Below, piece by piece: positions 7,453 through 16,310 of a DNA stretch of 18,638 bases (the stretch's first letter is position 1; every line of letters starts with the position of its first letter). The stretch lies in assembly GCA_003221435.1 (NCBI GenBank), contig QHRS01000069.1, positions 1,066 through 19,703 on the forward strand, read 5' to 3'. The stretch comes from Candidatus Rokuibacteriota bacterium. Lineage in GTDB: Bacteria > Methylomirabilota > Methylomirabilia > Rokubacteriales > CSP1-6. The notes below the pieces were generated by a model that worked only from the letters and a program-made list of their open reading frames with translations, was not told the origin of the DNA and did no database searches. The position numbers were made by a program, and so were the translations under genes.

Positions 7453-8032
7453 GCTTCGCCACCCGCGCGACGAACTCGGCCATTTCCAGGGCGGCTTCCG
7501 CGGCTTCCTCGCCGCGGTTTCCCACCTCTCCGCCGGCGCGGTCCCATGCCTGCTCCTCGCTGAGCGCCGTGACGACGCCGAACGTCGCCGGCACTCCCGA
7601 GGTCAGCGCCACGTGCTGGATCCCGCTCGCCGCCTCCCGCGCGACGTGCTCGAAGTGGGGCGTCTGGCCGCGGATCACGACGCCGACGCACACGATCGCC
7701 GCGTAGCGCCCGGTGGCGGCGAGGTGGCCCGCCGCCTGTGGCAGCTCGAACGAGCCCGGGACCCAGCAGACCTCGACATCCCGCGGCGGAATGCCATGGG
7801 ACGCGAGCACGCTCGCCGCGCCGTCGACCAGCCGCTTGGTGATCCGCTCGTTGAAGCGCGCCGCGATGATGGCGAACTTGCGGACCTGGCCATCACCCTC
7901 CCGATCGATTCGGCTGACATCACCCGACGGGGACGACCGCTGAGCGGTGTCGCGGCGGAGCGCGGGCGTGGCGCCAGCCCGGGCGCCCGCGCCCTGTTGA
8001 ATCACCCGTCGCTTCGGAGCGCGGCCCGCCAT
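7436..8032 (-). CDS. ribH: 6,7-dimethyl-8-ribityllumazine synthase
   Basis: Lumazine synthase condenses 5-amino-6-ribitylaminouracil with 3,4-dihydroxy-2-butanone 4-phosphate, the penultimate step to riboflavin. The core is clear: KFAIIAARFNERIT (52-65), CWVPGSFELP (89-98), GVVIRGQTPHFEHV with catalytic His126, and FGVVTALSEEQAWDRAG. The ATG at 8032-8030 lies 1 nt after the ribBA stop and gives 198 residues, about 40 more than usual. The extra N-terminus is rich in Arg, Ala and Gly. In this frame there is no ATG, GTG or TTG between codon 10 (GTG) and the core. An ATG with a GGGAGG sequence at 7893-7891 is one frame off. So either the extension is real or the start region carries an indel. Confidence 0.9.
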   Translation of the reverse strand: MAGRAPKRRVIQQGAGARAGATPALRRDTAQRSSPSGDVSRIDREGDGQVRKFAIIAARFNERITKRLVDGAASVLASHGIPPRDVEVCWVPGSFELPQAAGHLAATGRYAAIVCVGVVIRGQTPHFEHVAREAASGIQHVALTSGVPATFGVVTALSEEQAWDRAGGEVGNRGEEAAEAALEMAEFVARVAKRGKTP

Positions 8033-8033
8033 C

Positions 8034-9248
8034 TCAGTCCGACGACCGCGACGGGAACAGGTGGCCCAACTTCGAGCGCTTGGTGTCGAGATACCGACGA
8101 TTCGCGTCGGTCGGCGGGACCTCGATCGGGACCTGCTCGACCACCGACAGCCCGTAGCCCTCGAGGCCCACGATCTTCTTCGGATTGTTCGTGAGCAGCC
8201 TCAGGTTCTTCACGCCGAGATCGACGAGGATCTGGGCGCCGATGCCGTAGTCCCGGAGGTCCGCCTTGAACCCGAGCGCCAGGTTCGCCTCGACCGTGTC
8301 GAGCCCCTGGTCCTGAAGCTCGTACGCGCGCATCTTGTTGAGCAGCCCGATGCCGCGTCCCTCCTGGCGCATGTAGACGAAGACGCCTCGCTGCGCGGCC
8401 CGGATGATCGAGAGCGCCTTCTCGAGCTGCGAGCCGCAGTCGCAGCGCCGGGAGCGGAAGACGTCGCCGGTGAGGCACTCCGAGTGCACCCGCACGAGCA
8501 CGGGATCGTCGCCCGCCACCTCGCCCATGATGAGCGCGAGCGGGACCCGGCTGTCCACCGTGGTGTCGTACGCGATCGCCGTGAAGTCGCCGATCTCGGT
8601 CGGCAGGCTCGTCGTCGCGATCCGCCGGACGAGCTTTTCCTTGCGGACCCGGTACTCGATCAGGTTCTTGATCGTGATGACCGTGAGCCCGTGCTTGCGC
8701 GCGAGCGCGAGCAGCTCGGGGACCCTCGCCATCCCGCCTTCCTCGTCGAGGACCTCGCAGATCACGCCGGCCGGTGTACAGCCCGCGAGCCGGGCCAGAT
8801 CGACCGCCGCCTCCGTGTGACCCGCACGCCGCAGCACGCCGCCCGGCATCGCGCGCAGGGGCAGGATGTGGCCGGGACGGGTGAGTTCGTCGGCCGTGGT
8901 CCGCGGGTCCACGAGCGTGCGAATCGTCACCGCCCGGTCGTGCGCAGACGTGCCGGTCGTGATGCCGCGCCGCGCGTCCACGGTGACGGTGAACGCGGTC
9001 CCCAGAGGCGCCGTGTTCTCGTTGACCATCATCGAGATGCTCAGCGCGTCGAGGCGCTCGCCCGTCATCGGCACACAGATGAGTCCGCGGCCGTGCTTGG
9101 CCATGAAATTCACGTGCTCGGACGTGACCTTGTCTGCGGCCAACAGCAGGTCACCTTCGTTTTCGCGGTCCTCGTCGTCGACGACGATGAGCATCCGGCC
9201 CGCCCGGATCTCCTCGATGGCTTCCTCGATCGTGGCGAATGCGCTCAC
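8034..9248 (-). CDS. ribBA: Bifunctional DHBP synthase / GTP cyclohydrolase II (RibBA)
   Basis: This fusion enzyme makes both riboflavin precursors. The N-terminal RibB half forms 3,4-dihydroxy-2-butanone 4-phosphate from ribulose 5-phosphate; the C-terminal RibA half opens GTP. In the 404 residues, RibB motifs are DDEDRENEGDL at 24-34 and HTEAAVDLARLAGC at 144-157. RibA shows zinc ligands Cys258, Cys269 and Cys271 (ECLTGDVFRSRRCDC), the QEGRGIGLLNK loop at 295-305, and the NNPKKI segment near 354. Both halves look intact. The start is a GTG at 9248-9246 forming a GTGA overlap with the ribE stop. ribH begins 1 nt after its stop. Confidence 0.96.
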   Translation of the reverse strand: MSAFATIEEAIEEIRAGRMLIVVDDEDRENEGDLLLAADKVTSEHVNFMAKHGRGLICVPMTGERLDALSISMMVNENTAPLGTAFTVTVDARRGITTGTSAHDRAVTIRTLVDPRTTADELTRPGHILPLRAMPGGVLRRAGHTEAAVDLARLAGCTPAGVICEVLDEEGGMARVPELLALARKHGLTVITIKNLIEYRVRKEKLVRRIATTSLPTEIGDFTAIAYDTTVDSRVPLALIMGEVAGDDPVLVRVHSECLTGDVFRSRRCDCGSQLEKALSIIRAAQRGVFVYMRQEGRGIGLLNKMRAYELQDQGLDTVEANLALGFKADLRDYGIGAQILVDLGVKNLRLLTNNPKKIVGLEGYGLSVVEQVPIEVPPTDANRRYLDTKRSKLGHLFPSRSSD

Positions 9249-9841
9249 GAGACCACCCGGAGAGACAGAGAGCGCAGCAGGTACTTCCCGATGACGTCCG
9301 TCTCGAGATTGACCCGACGGCCCACCGCGGCCCGCCCGAGCGTCGTCACCGCCAGCGTGTGGGGGATCACCATCACCTCGAACGCCATCTCATCGATCCC
9401 CGCAACAGTCAAGCTCACGCCGTCCAGGGCGACGGAACCCTTCGGGATGATCAGCGGCTCGAGATCGGGTGACGGCAGCCCGATCCGGAGTCGCATCGTG
9501 GTCCCGCGCTCCACGTCGGTGACCGTCCCGACGCCGTCCACGTGGCCCAGAACGAGGTGACCGCCGAGCGCGTCGCCGAGCCGGAGCGGCCGTTCCAGGT
9601 TGACGGGATCGCCGGGTCGCAGCTCGCCGAGCGCCGTCGACCGGACCGTCTCGGGGCCCAGATCGAACACGAGCGTGTGGCCATCCCCCGCCACGACGGT
9701 CAGGCACGCGCCATTCACCGCCACGCTGGCGCCGACCTCGCAGCCCGCCGCGAACCCGGCGGCGACCTCGAGGCGCATCGTCTCCTGGCCCCGCTCGAGC
9801 GCCCTCACCGTCCCCATCTCTTCCACGATACCCGTAAACAT
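9245..9841 (-). CDS. ribE: Riboflavin synthase, alpha subunit
   Basis: This enzyme dismutates two molecules of dimethylribityllumazine to riboflavin. The 198-residue protein starts with the family hallmark MFTGIVEEMG and has two lumazine-binding barrel repeats, marked by SVAVNGACLTVV in the first half and SVALDGVSLTVAG in the second, with GGHLVLGHVDGVG between. The ATG at 9841-9839 shares one base with the ribD TGA (TGATG), which fixes the start. The open frame continues upstream only as overlap with ribD. Naming varies: some annotations call this gene ribC or ribE. Confidence 0.95.
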   Translation of the reverse strand: MFTGIVEEMGTVRALERGQETMRLEVAAGFAAGCEVGASVAVNGACLTVVAGDGHTLVFDLGPETVRSTALGELRPGDPVNLERPLRLGDALGGHLVLGHVDGVGTVTDVERGTTMRLRIGLPSPDLEPLIIPKGSVALDGVSLTVAGIDEMAFEVMVIPHTLAVTTLGRAAVGRRVNLETDVIGKYLLRSLSLRVVS

Positions 9842-10968
9842 CAATCGCGGCGCTCGATGTCGCCCTCGATCAGCAGATCCTCTCCGATCCAGCGGGATGT
9901 CGCGCGGACGATCCGGAGCGCCTCCTTCAGGGCGCGTCCGCCGCCCTCGACCGGCGTGACGGCCGATCGCCCGCCGAGCACGAGCGGGGCGACGAACACG
10001 GCGACACGGTCGACGAGGCCGGACTCGATGAATCCCGCATTCAGCCCGCCGCCACCTTCGAGCAGCAGCGAGGTCACCTCGCGCGCGGCGAGCCAGGTGA
10101 GGAGATGGCGAAGGTCGACCCCCCCGCCGCCGTCCGGACACTCGACTACCGTCGCCCCCGCGGCCTCGAGCGCGCGGGCTCGTCGTGCGTCAGCCCGCGG
10201 TCCCACGGCGACGACGGCGCGCGACGGCGTTCCCGCGCGGACCAACCGGGCGTCGGCCGGCAGTCGCGCCTGGCTGTCGACCACGACGCGGTACGGCTCG
10301 CGCGGCCACGGCGTCCCGAGTCGGACCGTCAGCTCAGGGTCATCGGCCAGCGCGGTGCCGATGCCGACAACGACCGCGTCGGCTCGACTGCGAAGCCGGT
10401 GGGCCTCGGCCCGCGCCGCCTCGCCCGTGATCCAGCGAGAGCCGCCGTGGGCGTCCGCGATCTTCCCGTCGAGCGTCATCGCGGTCTTCAGCGTGACGTG
10501 CGGCCGGCGCGCGATGATCCACGTGAAGAAGCCGCGGTTCTGCGTGCGCGCCTCGGCCTCGAGGAGGCCCACCTCGACGGCGATCCCCGCGCGCCGGAGC
10601 GTCTCGATCCCGCGTCCGTTAACGAGCGGATTAGGATCCCCGGTCGCGACCACGACGCGCGCAAGACCCGCGCCGACCAGTGCGGGAGCGCACGGCGGCG
10701 TCCGCCCCTGGTGCGCGCACGGCTCGAGGCTCAGGTAGAGCGTCGCCCCGCGCGCCCGGCCGCCGGCAGCGCGGAGCGCTTCGATCTCCGCGTGCGGTTG
10801 CCCGGGCCCGGCGTGGAAGCCCTCGCCCACGATCACCGAGTCGCGGACCACGACCGCGCCGACCATCGGGTTGGGCGAGGTCAGTCCCGCCGCCCCTTCC
10901 GCCAGCTCGAGCGCCCGTCGCATGAACACCAGATCACTCACTGGGCGCCCCCCGCCGAGGACGTTCAT
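9841..10968 (-). CDS. ribD: Bifunctional pyrimidine deaminase/reductase RibD
   Basis: RibD carries out the deaminase and reductase steps after GTP ring opening. The 375-residue protein has an N-terminal zinc deaminase domain with His59 and Glu61 (PHAEIEAL) and Cys84 and Cys93 (PCAHQGRTPPC). A C-terminal DHFR-like reductase domain follows from about 150 (KTAMTLDGKIA, WITGEAAR, LLLEGGGGLN). The ATG at 10968-10966 overlaps the ftsY stop as ATGA and is preferred. A GTG at 10941-10939 (VSDLVFMRRAL), preceded by a G-rich stretch, is the alternative and would remove 9 residues. There is no room for an FMN riboswitch before this gene. It is the first of four consecutive riboflavin genes. Confidence 0.95.
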   Translation of the reverse strand: MNVLGGGRPVSDLVFMRRALELAEGAAGLTSPNPMVGAVVVRDSVIVGEGFHAGPGQPHAEIEALRAAGGRARGATLYLSLEPCAHQGRTPPCAPALVGAGLARVVVATGDPNPLVNGRGIETLRRAGIAVEVGLLEAEARTQNRGFFTWIIARRPHVTLKTAMTLDGKIADAHGGSRWITGEAARAEAHRLRSRADAVVVGIGTALADDPELTVRLGTPWPREPYRVVVDSQARLPADARLVRAGTPSRAVVAVGPRADARRARALEAAGATVVECPDGGGGVDLRHLLTWLAAREVTSLLLEGGGGLNAGFIESGLVDRVAVFVAPLVLGGRSAVTPVEGGGRALKEALRIVRATSRWIGEDLLIEGDIERRD

Positions 10969-11894
10969 TGGTCCACCGGGACCAGGGCCTCGGCGAACCT
11001 GTCGGCGTCGAAGGTCTGGAGATCCTCGACGCGTTCGCCGACGCCGACGAGCTTGATGGGCAAGCCGAGCTCCCGGTGGATGCGCAGGACGATGCCGCCC
11101 TTCGCGGTGCCATCGAGCTTGGTCAGGCACAGGCCGGTCAGCCCGATCCCCTGGTGGAACAGGCGGGCCTGCGAGAGCCCGTTCTGCCCGGTCGTGGCGT
11201 CGAGCACCATCAACGACTCGTGCGGCGCACCCGGCATTTGACGGGCGACGACGCGCGTGAGCTTGGCCAGCTCGTCCATCAGGTTGCTCTTCGTGTGCAG
11301 GCGGCCCGCGGTATCGACGATCAGCGCGTCGGCGCGCCGGGCGGTGGCCGCCCGTACGGCATCGAACGCGACGGCGGCCGGGTCGGAGCCGCTCTCCTGA
11401 CGGATCACCTCGACCCCGACCCGGCGCCCCCACTCCTCGAGCTGCTCGATCGCGGCCGCACGGAACGTGTCCGCGGCGGCCAGCAGCACGTGGCGGCCCG
11501 CTGCCTTGAGCTGCGCGGCGAGCTTCGCCGACGTGGTCGTCTTGCCGGAGCCGTTGACGCCCAGCATCAGGATCACCGCTGGCTGATGCTCGAGGCGGAG
11601 CCCCTGCGCGGCCGGGCGCAGGGTGTCGGCGATGAACCGCCGGAACAGGGGACGGAGCTGATCCGCGCGCGTGACCGTGCCGAACATCACCTCTTCGCGC
11701 GCGCGGTGCTTGAAATCCTCCGCCACCAGGACGCCGAGGTCCGCCGCGATCAGCAGCTCCTCGAGCTCCTCGAACAGCGAATCGTCGATCGGGCGCTCGC
11801 TCGCGAAGAGCTCGTCGAGTTGTCCGCCGAGGAACTCGTGCGACCGCCTGAGGCCGTCGCGCAGGCGGTCCGTCAGCGACGCGAGAAACTTCAC
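10965..11894 (-). CDS. ftsY: Signal recognition particle receptor FtsY
   Basis: FtsY is the SRP receptor GTPase that docks ribosome-nascent chain complexes at the inner membrane. The 309-residue protein is essentially the NG domain without the long acidic A domain of E. coli FtsY. G motifs are visible: GVNGSGKTT at 112-120, DTFRAAA at 142-148, DTAGR at 194-198, TKLDGTAKGG at 258-267 and GVGE at 284-287, with the C-terminal DLQTF at 291-295. Ffh is excluded because no methionine-rich M domain follows. The start is a GTG at 11894-11892 in a GTGA overlap with the preceding gene. The position close behind smc recalls the smc-ftsY order of other bacteria. Confidence 0.96.
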   Translation of the reverse strand: MKFLASLTDRLRDGLRRSHEFLGGQLDELFASERPIDDSLFEELEELLIAADLGVLVAEDFKHRAREEVMFGTVTRADQLRPLFRRFIADTLRPAAQGLRLEHQPAVILMLGVNGSGKTTTSAKLAAQLKAAGRHVLLAAADTFRAAAIEQLEEWGRRVGVEVIRQESGSDPAAVAFDAVRAATARRADALIVDTAGRLHTKSNLMDELAKLTRVVARQMPGAPHESLMVLDATTGQNGLSQARLFHQGIGLTGLCLTKLDGTAKGGIVLRIHRELGLPIKLVGVGERVEDLQTFDADRFAEALVPVDQ

Positions 11895-12685
11895 GGCCGG
11901 TCCGGCGGGATGACGAGTTGCGGAATCACGGCGCCACTCGGGCCGAGCGGGGGGAGCGACTGCCCGTTCAGCTCGAGCGCGAGACCGCCCGCATTGCCGA
12001 TCGTGAGGACGAAGCGCCGGTTGGAGACCCACTCCCGCACGTCGCCCGGCGACATCGTTTCTTCGGTCACACGGCCGTCCTCCGTCCGCACGCGAAGCCA
12101 CGTCGTTTCCTTCACCCGCGCCACCAGCCGGTACGGCGCCGTCCCCGCGACGCCTACGGTCCGCTGCGGCGCGACCGGCCTCACCGGCGCCGGGATCGAT
12201 TGCGGCGCCGACGGCGCAGGTGCAACCGGGAGCGGCGCCAGGGGCTCGCCCGATCCGTTCGAGCGGGCCGCATTGCGGCGATCCGAGGCGGACACCGCCT
12301 GCCTGGACCGGCCCTGGAGTGCAAAGGTCAAGCCGAAGAGCGCCACGCCCAGAATGACCAGCAGCACGAGGCTGATCAGAATCGGCTCTCGCCCGCGACC
12401 ATCGCGCTCGAGCGGGCCCACGATCCGCGCGCTTTCACCGGTCGGGATCGGCGCTCCGATCTGCTCCGAGTACAGCCGCAGCGCCTCCTCGCATGGTTCC
12501 TTGAGGATCTGGCAGTAGGCGCGGATGAACCCCCTGGTGAACACGACGGCCGGAAGCTCGGCGAAGGTCTCGGCCTCGAGCGCTTCGAGATAGCGCTCGC
12601 GCACCCGTGTCGATCGGGCCATCTCCTTCAGGGAGACGCCCCGCGCTTCACGGCGCTCGCGGAGATAGGGTCCGATCGACGACAT
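11891..12685 (-). CDS. RodZ-like helix-turn-helix membrane protein with DUF4115 domain
   Basis: This 264-residue protein has a RodZ layout: an N-terminal Xre-type helix-turn-helix (about 4-66; YLRERREARGVSLKEMARST, then VFTRGFIRAYCQIL), a charged linker, one membrane helix at about 101-123, a Pro/Ala-rich stretch (about 160-190) and a C-terminal beta-rich DUF4115-type domain (WLRVRTEDGR to the end). RodZ proteins link cytoskeletal MreB to cell-wall synthesis in rods; that role here is inference. The ATG at 12685-12683 is chosen because MSSIGPYLRERREARG matches the family start. A TTG at 12733 would extend it but falls in the predicted -35 box. The gene heads the dense operon, and its TGA overlaps the ftsY GTG. 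Confidence 0.86.
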   Translation of the reverse strand: MSSIGPYLRERREARGVSLKEMARSTRVRERYLEALEAETFAELPAVVFTRGFIRAYCQILKEPCEEALRLYSEQIGAPIPTGESARIVGPLERDGRGREPILISLVLLVILGVALFGLTFALQGRSRQAVSASDRRNAARSNGSGEPLAPLPVAPAPSAPQSIPAPVRPVAPQRTVGVAGTAPYRLVARVKETTWLRVRTEDGRVTEETMSPGDVREWVSNRRFVLTIGNAGGLALELNGQSLPPLGPSGAVIPQLVIPPDRP

Positions 12686-12703
12686 GTGCCGGGCTCGCAG
12701 TCG

Positions 12704-12733
12704 AGTGTAGTCGACCACGTCCGGAAAAGTCAA
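12704..12733 (-). promoter_or_regulatory. Predicted sigma70-type promoter of the rodZ-like/ftsY/rib operon
   Basis: In the 61-nt gap between the smc stop and the RodZ-like start, the minus strand reads TTGACT (12733-12728), an 18-nt spacer, then TACACT (12709-12704). These match the -35 consensus at 5 of 6 positions and the -10 at 4 of 6. Transcription would begin near 12697, leaving only about a dozen leader nucleotides before the ATG. No strong Shine-Dalgarno sequence is seen there. Confidence 0.5.
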
Positions 12734-12746
12734 CGAGCGAGAGAGT

Positions 12747-15700
12747 TTAGGCCGGCTCGAGCGAAAGGTTGACCGAGACGAGTAGGGAAAGCCCCGGCTC
12801 TTCCATCGTCACCCCGTAGAGCGCGTCGGTCGCTTCCATCGTCTTCCGGTTGTGGGTGATCACGAGGAATTGCGTCCGGGAGGTGAGCTCGCGGAGGACG
12901 CGGACAAACCGATGGATGTTGGCTTCATCCAGCGGCGCATCGACCTCGTCGAGGACGCAGAAGGGGCTCGGGCGGTAGTAGAAGATCGCGAACAGGAGCG
13001 CCAGACCTGTCAGCGCCTTCTCACCCCCGGACATCAACGTCACGGCCTGAAGCCGCTTGCCGCGTGGCTGCGCCATCAGCTCGACGCCAACCTCGAGGGG
13101 ATCTTCGCTTTCTTCGCCTTCGACCAGACGCAGCTCGGCCCGACCGCCCTCGAAGAGCCGCTCGAAGATCCGGGTGAACTGGGCGTTGATGTCATCGAAC
13201 GCCCGTCGGAACCGCTCCTGGGCCGTCCGGGTGACGCCGCGAAGTGCCTTTTCCAGGTCCTTCATGGACGTGACCAGATCGTCGTGCTGCGCGCGAAGGA
13301 ACGAGAGCCGCTCGTCCAGCTCGCGATACTCCTCGTCGGCGACGAGATTGACCGCGCCCATCGAGACGATCTTCTCTTCGAGTTCCAGGAGCCGGGCCCG
13401 CGTCGTGTCAGCCTTCCGGGCGGGATCGTGCAGGGCGAGCAGCTCCGCTTCGCTCGCCACGGCGAAGGCGCGTCGAGCCTCTTGTCCCAGCTCCTCGCGC
13501 CGGACGCGACCTTCGGTCGCCCGGAGCTCGAGCGCGTGCGCCGAGGCGCCGAGCTTTCCCAGCTCGGCCTGGAGCGAGCGTGACTCGGCCTCGATTCCTC
13601 GCAGCTCCGAGACGAGGGCCTCATGCTGCTCCGCTAGGCCTCGCTCCTCGTCGAGAAGACGGTCGCGATCCGCGGCGACCTCGCGCGCCGCCGCGTCCGT
13701 GCGTTGCCGTTCCTCGACGAGCCCCCCGCTGCGCTCGCGGATCTGCAGCCGTCGTGTCCGATCCTGCCCGAGCCGCGCGGTCAGCTCAGCCCGCAGCTCG
13801 TCCAGGCGAACCAGTTCCCGCTTGAGGGCTTCGACCCGCTCCGCCGTCGCGGCCACCTCCACGCGAGACTCGGTCAGCTCCGTCACGGCCCCCTTCTCCT
13901 GCACCTGCGCCACCTCGATCGACGTGCGCAGGGCCGCCATCGCCGATTCGTGGGTTTCCTCGGCCTGGCGGGTGAGGGCGGTGTGCGCCAAGAGCCGCTC
14001 GAGCGTCACCTCGGTTTCGGCGCGCTCTCCGGCCACGTCCTCCAGCTCGGTCTGGAGCGTCTCCACGTGGCGGTGCACGCGCTCGTGCTCCCGTACCGAC
14101 TGCGCGACGTCCTTTTCCCCGGCGAGGCGCGCGTGCTCGCCGGCCTGGATCGCCTGCCGGAGCGCCAGAAGGCGCTCACGCAGGGCTGCCACCTCGGCGT
14201 CGAGGGCCGCCGCTGTCGACTGGGCCTCGCCCAGTCCCTCGGTCAGCCGCTCCGCCTCGCCGCCCAGCTCGCGGAGCGCGCGCTTGCGCCGGAGCAGCGA
14301 ATGCTCGGCAACCGGGCCCACAGCCCCCGCCGGGCTCCCACCGCGCAGCCGCCCCCCGGGTGACAGGACTTCGCCCGCCCGGGTCACGTACGTCGCCGCC
14401 ACGCCGTTGCGGCGCCAGAGCTGCTCGGCGCCGTCGAGATCGTCGACGATCGCGACCCGCCCGAGCAGATAATGGAGCAGCCCGGCGTTCGGCGTTCGCA
14501 CTGCGTGGGCCGCCCATTTCACCCCGTCCTCGTCACGCGGCACGGCGCCCGGCGGCGGCAGCGTCTCGATCGGCACGAAGGTCGCCGATCCGGCGCGCTC
14601 GGCGCCAAGCAGTGCCACCGCCTCGCGCGCCTGCTCAAAGCGCTCCACGACGATCCACTGGAGCCGCTCGCCGAGGACGGCCTCGACCGCCGTATCAAGA
14701 CCCGTGGGAACCTCGATGAGGTCCGCCACCGTTCCCAGGATCCCCGGGAGTCGCGGCGCGCCCGCCTCGCTGAACATGGCCCGCACGCCCGCGCCGTACC
14801 CTTCCCGCGCCAGCTCGAGCTGCTCCAGAGCTTCGAGACTGGATCGGCGCGCCGCCAGGGCGATCCGCGTCTCGGCCAGCCGCGCCTCGGCGGCGGCCAA
14901 GCGGGGCTCGCGGTCGTCGAGGTCGGCCTCGAGCTGGGCTCGCTGCGCCTCGAGCGCCGTGAGCGTTGCGACGGCCCGATCCCGCGCCTCCTCCCACGCC
15001 GCCCGCTGTGCGGCGAGGCGCCCCGCCTCCGCGCGCGTGTCGGCCAGCTCCTGGGAGAGCCGGGTCCCGCGGCGTTCGAGCTGAGCCTGTCGTTCCCGGA
15101 GCTCGCCGGCGGACCGCGTGAGATCGGCCCGCGCGGCCGCGACTCGCACCTGCTCGAGCCGCAGCGCCTCGAGACGGCTGCGGTCGTCCGCGAGCGCGGC
15201 GCGGCATCGATCGAGCCGCGCCTGGAGCTCCTCAGCGGCGAGGGCGCGCTCCGTCGCCGACGCCTCGGCTTCCTCCAGCGCCGTCCGGACAGCCTCCCGT
15301 TCACCCGCCAGCGACACGGTCCGCTCTTCGGTCAGGCGCACGTCTTCGGCCAGCCGCACCTCCTCATCCGCCAGCTCACGGATCTGCATGCCCATCTGCT
15401 CGCGGCGCTCGATGAGTCGCTCGACCTCGCCCTGAATTTTCTGGACTCCCTGCCGGAGGTCGGCGAGGCGGTGCTGCATCTCCTCCTGCGCCGTGCGCTG
15501 CGTGGCCTCGCGAGCGCCGAGGCCGGACAGCCGGACCCGCAGCGCGCGCTCGCCGTCGCCCAGGCGATCGAGCTCAGCCCGGAGGCGGTCGCCCTCGGCG
15601 GTCAGCGCCGCGTAATCCCCGGCGAGGATCGAGAGCGCGAGCGATTGCTTCTCCGCGTGGAGGCCCTTGTACTGCCGGGCCTTCTTCGCCTGGCGCTCGA

Positions 15701-16310
15701 GCGAGCCGAGCTGCCGCCGTACCTCGTCCATCACGTCGCGGACCCGCAGCAGGTTCTGCTTCGTCGCATCGAGCTTGCCCTGCGTCTCGTTACGCTGCTG
15801 CTTGTAGCGCGCGATGCCGGCGGCCTCCTCGATGAAGATCCGGCGCTCGTACGGCTTGGCGGTGAGGACGTGGTTCAGCTTCTCCTGGTCCATGATGGAG
15901 TACGCCCGCGGATTCGCGCCGGTCCCCGAGAAGAGGTCGAGGATATCCCTGAGTCGACAGGCGTTCTTGTTCAGCAGGTACTCGCTCTCGCCGGTACGGT
16001 AGAGCCGCCGGCTGACCGAAACCTCGCTCCAGGGCACGGAGAGCGCGCCGTCATTCGCAAAGCACAGCTCGACCTCGGAGAGGCCGACGGGCTTGCGCGA
16101 GGCCGAACCGTGGAAGATCAGGTCCTCCATTCGGTTGCCGCGCAGGGACTTGGCGCTCTGCTCGCCGAGCGCCCAGCGCACCGCCTCGGCGATGTTGCTC
16201 TTGCCGCAGCCGTTCGGGCCGACGATCCCCGTGATGCCGGGGAAGACCTTCACCACGGTCTTCTCGCCGAACGACTTGAACCCGTGCAGGCTGATCGATT
16301 CCAGACGCAT
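12747..16310 (-). CDS. smc: Chromosome segregation protein SMC
   Basis: SMC is the large ATPase of the bacterial condensin complex that organises and helps segregate the chromosome. The 1187-residue protein has the full architecture: N-terminal MRLESISLHGFKSFGEK and Walker A GPNGCGKS at 31-38, a long coiled coil (about 165-495), a hinge starting near 500 (EGYGAGVRAMFSEAGAPRLPG), the returning coiled coil to about 1020, then the ABC signature LMSGGEKAL from 1092 and Walker B CVLDEVDAPLDEAN with Asp1121-Glu1122. The ATG at 16310-16308 is chosen as the family start; a GTG five codons upstream (16325) is possible. The ScpA and ScpB partners are not in this window. The TAA stop is followed by the 61-nt promoter-bearing gap. 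Confidence 0.97.
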   Translation of the reverse strand: MRLESISLHGFKSFGEKTVVKVFPGITGIVGPNGCGKSNIAEAVRWALGEQSAKSLRGNRMEDLIFHGSASRKPVGLSEVELCFANDGALSVPWSEVSVSRRLYRTGESEYLLNKNACRLRDILDLFSGTGANPRAYSIMDQEKLNHVLTAKPYERRIFIEEAAGIARYKQQRNETQGKLDATKQNLLRVRDVMDEVRRQLGSLERQAKKARQYKGLHAEKQSLALSILAGDYAALTAEGDRLRAELDRLGDGERALRVRLSGLGAREATQRTAQEEMQHRLADLRQGVQKIQGEVERLIERREQMGMQIRELADEEVRLAEDVRLTEERTVSLAGEREAVRTALEEAEASATERALAAEELQARLDRCRAALADDRSRLEALRLEQVRVAAARADLTRSAGELRERQAQLERRGTRLSQELADTRAEAGRLAAQRAAWEEARDRAVATLTALEAQRAQLEADLDDREPRLAAAEARLAETRIALAARRSSLEALEQLELAREGYGAGVRAMFSEAGAPRLPGILGTVADLIEVPTGLDTAVEAVLGERLQWIVVERFEQAREAVALLGAERAGSATFVPIETLPPPGAVPRDEDGVKWAAHAVRTPNAGLLHYLLGRVAIVDDLDGAEQLWRRNGVAATYVTRAGEVLSPGGRLRGGSPAGAVGPVAEHSLLRRKRALRELGGEAERLTEGLGEAQSTAAALDAEVAALRERLLALRQAIQAGEHARLAGEKDVAQSVREHERVHRHVETLQTELEDVAGERAETEVTLERLLAHTALTRQAEETHESAMAALRTSIEVAQVQEKGAVTELTESRVEVAATAERVEALKRELVRLDELRAELTARLGQDRTRRLQIRERSGGLVEERQRTDAAAREVAADRDRLLDEERGLAEQHEALVSELRGIEAESRSLQAELGKLGASAHALELRATEGRVRREELGQEARRAFAVASEAELLALHDPARKADTTRARLLELEEKIVSMGAVNLVADEEYRELDERLSFLRAQHDDLVTSMKDLEKALRGVTRTAQERFRRAFDDINAQFTRIFERLFEGGRAELRLVEGEESEDPLEVGVELMAQPRGKRLQAVTLMSGGEKALTGLALLFAIFYYRPSPFCVLDEVDAPLDEANIHRFVRVLRELTSRTQFLVITHNRKTMEATDALYGVTMEEPGLSLLVSVNLSLEPA

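Noticed and set aside
9842..10141. Upstream extension of the ribE frame
   Set aside because: The family hallmark MFTGIVEE begins at 9841 and the extension lies wholly inside ribD.
10930..11020. Possible FMN riboswitch in front of the riboflavin genes
   Set aside because: ribD starts within the ftsY stop codon, so no noncoding leader exists, and the conserved RFN element sequence is not seen.
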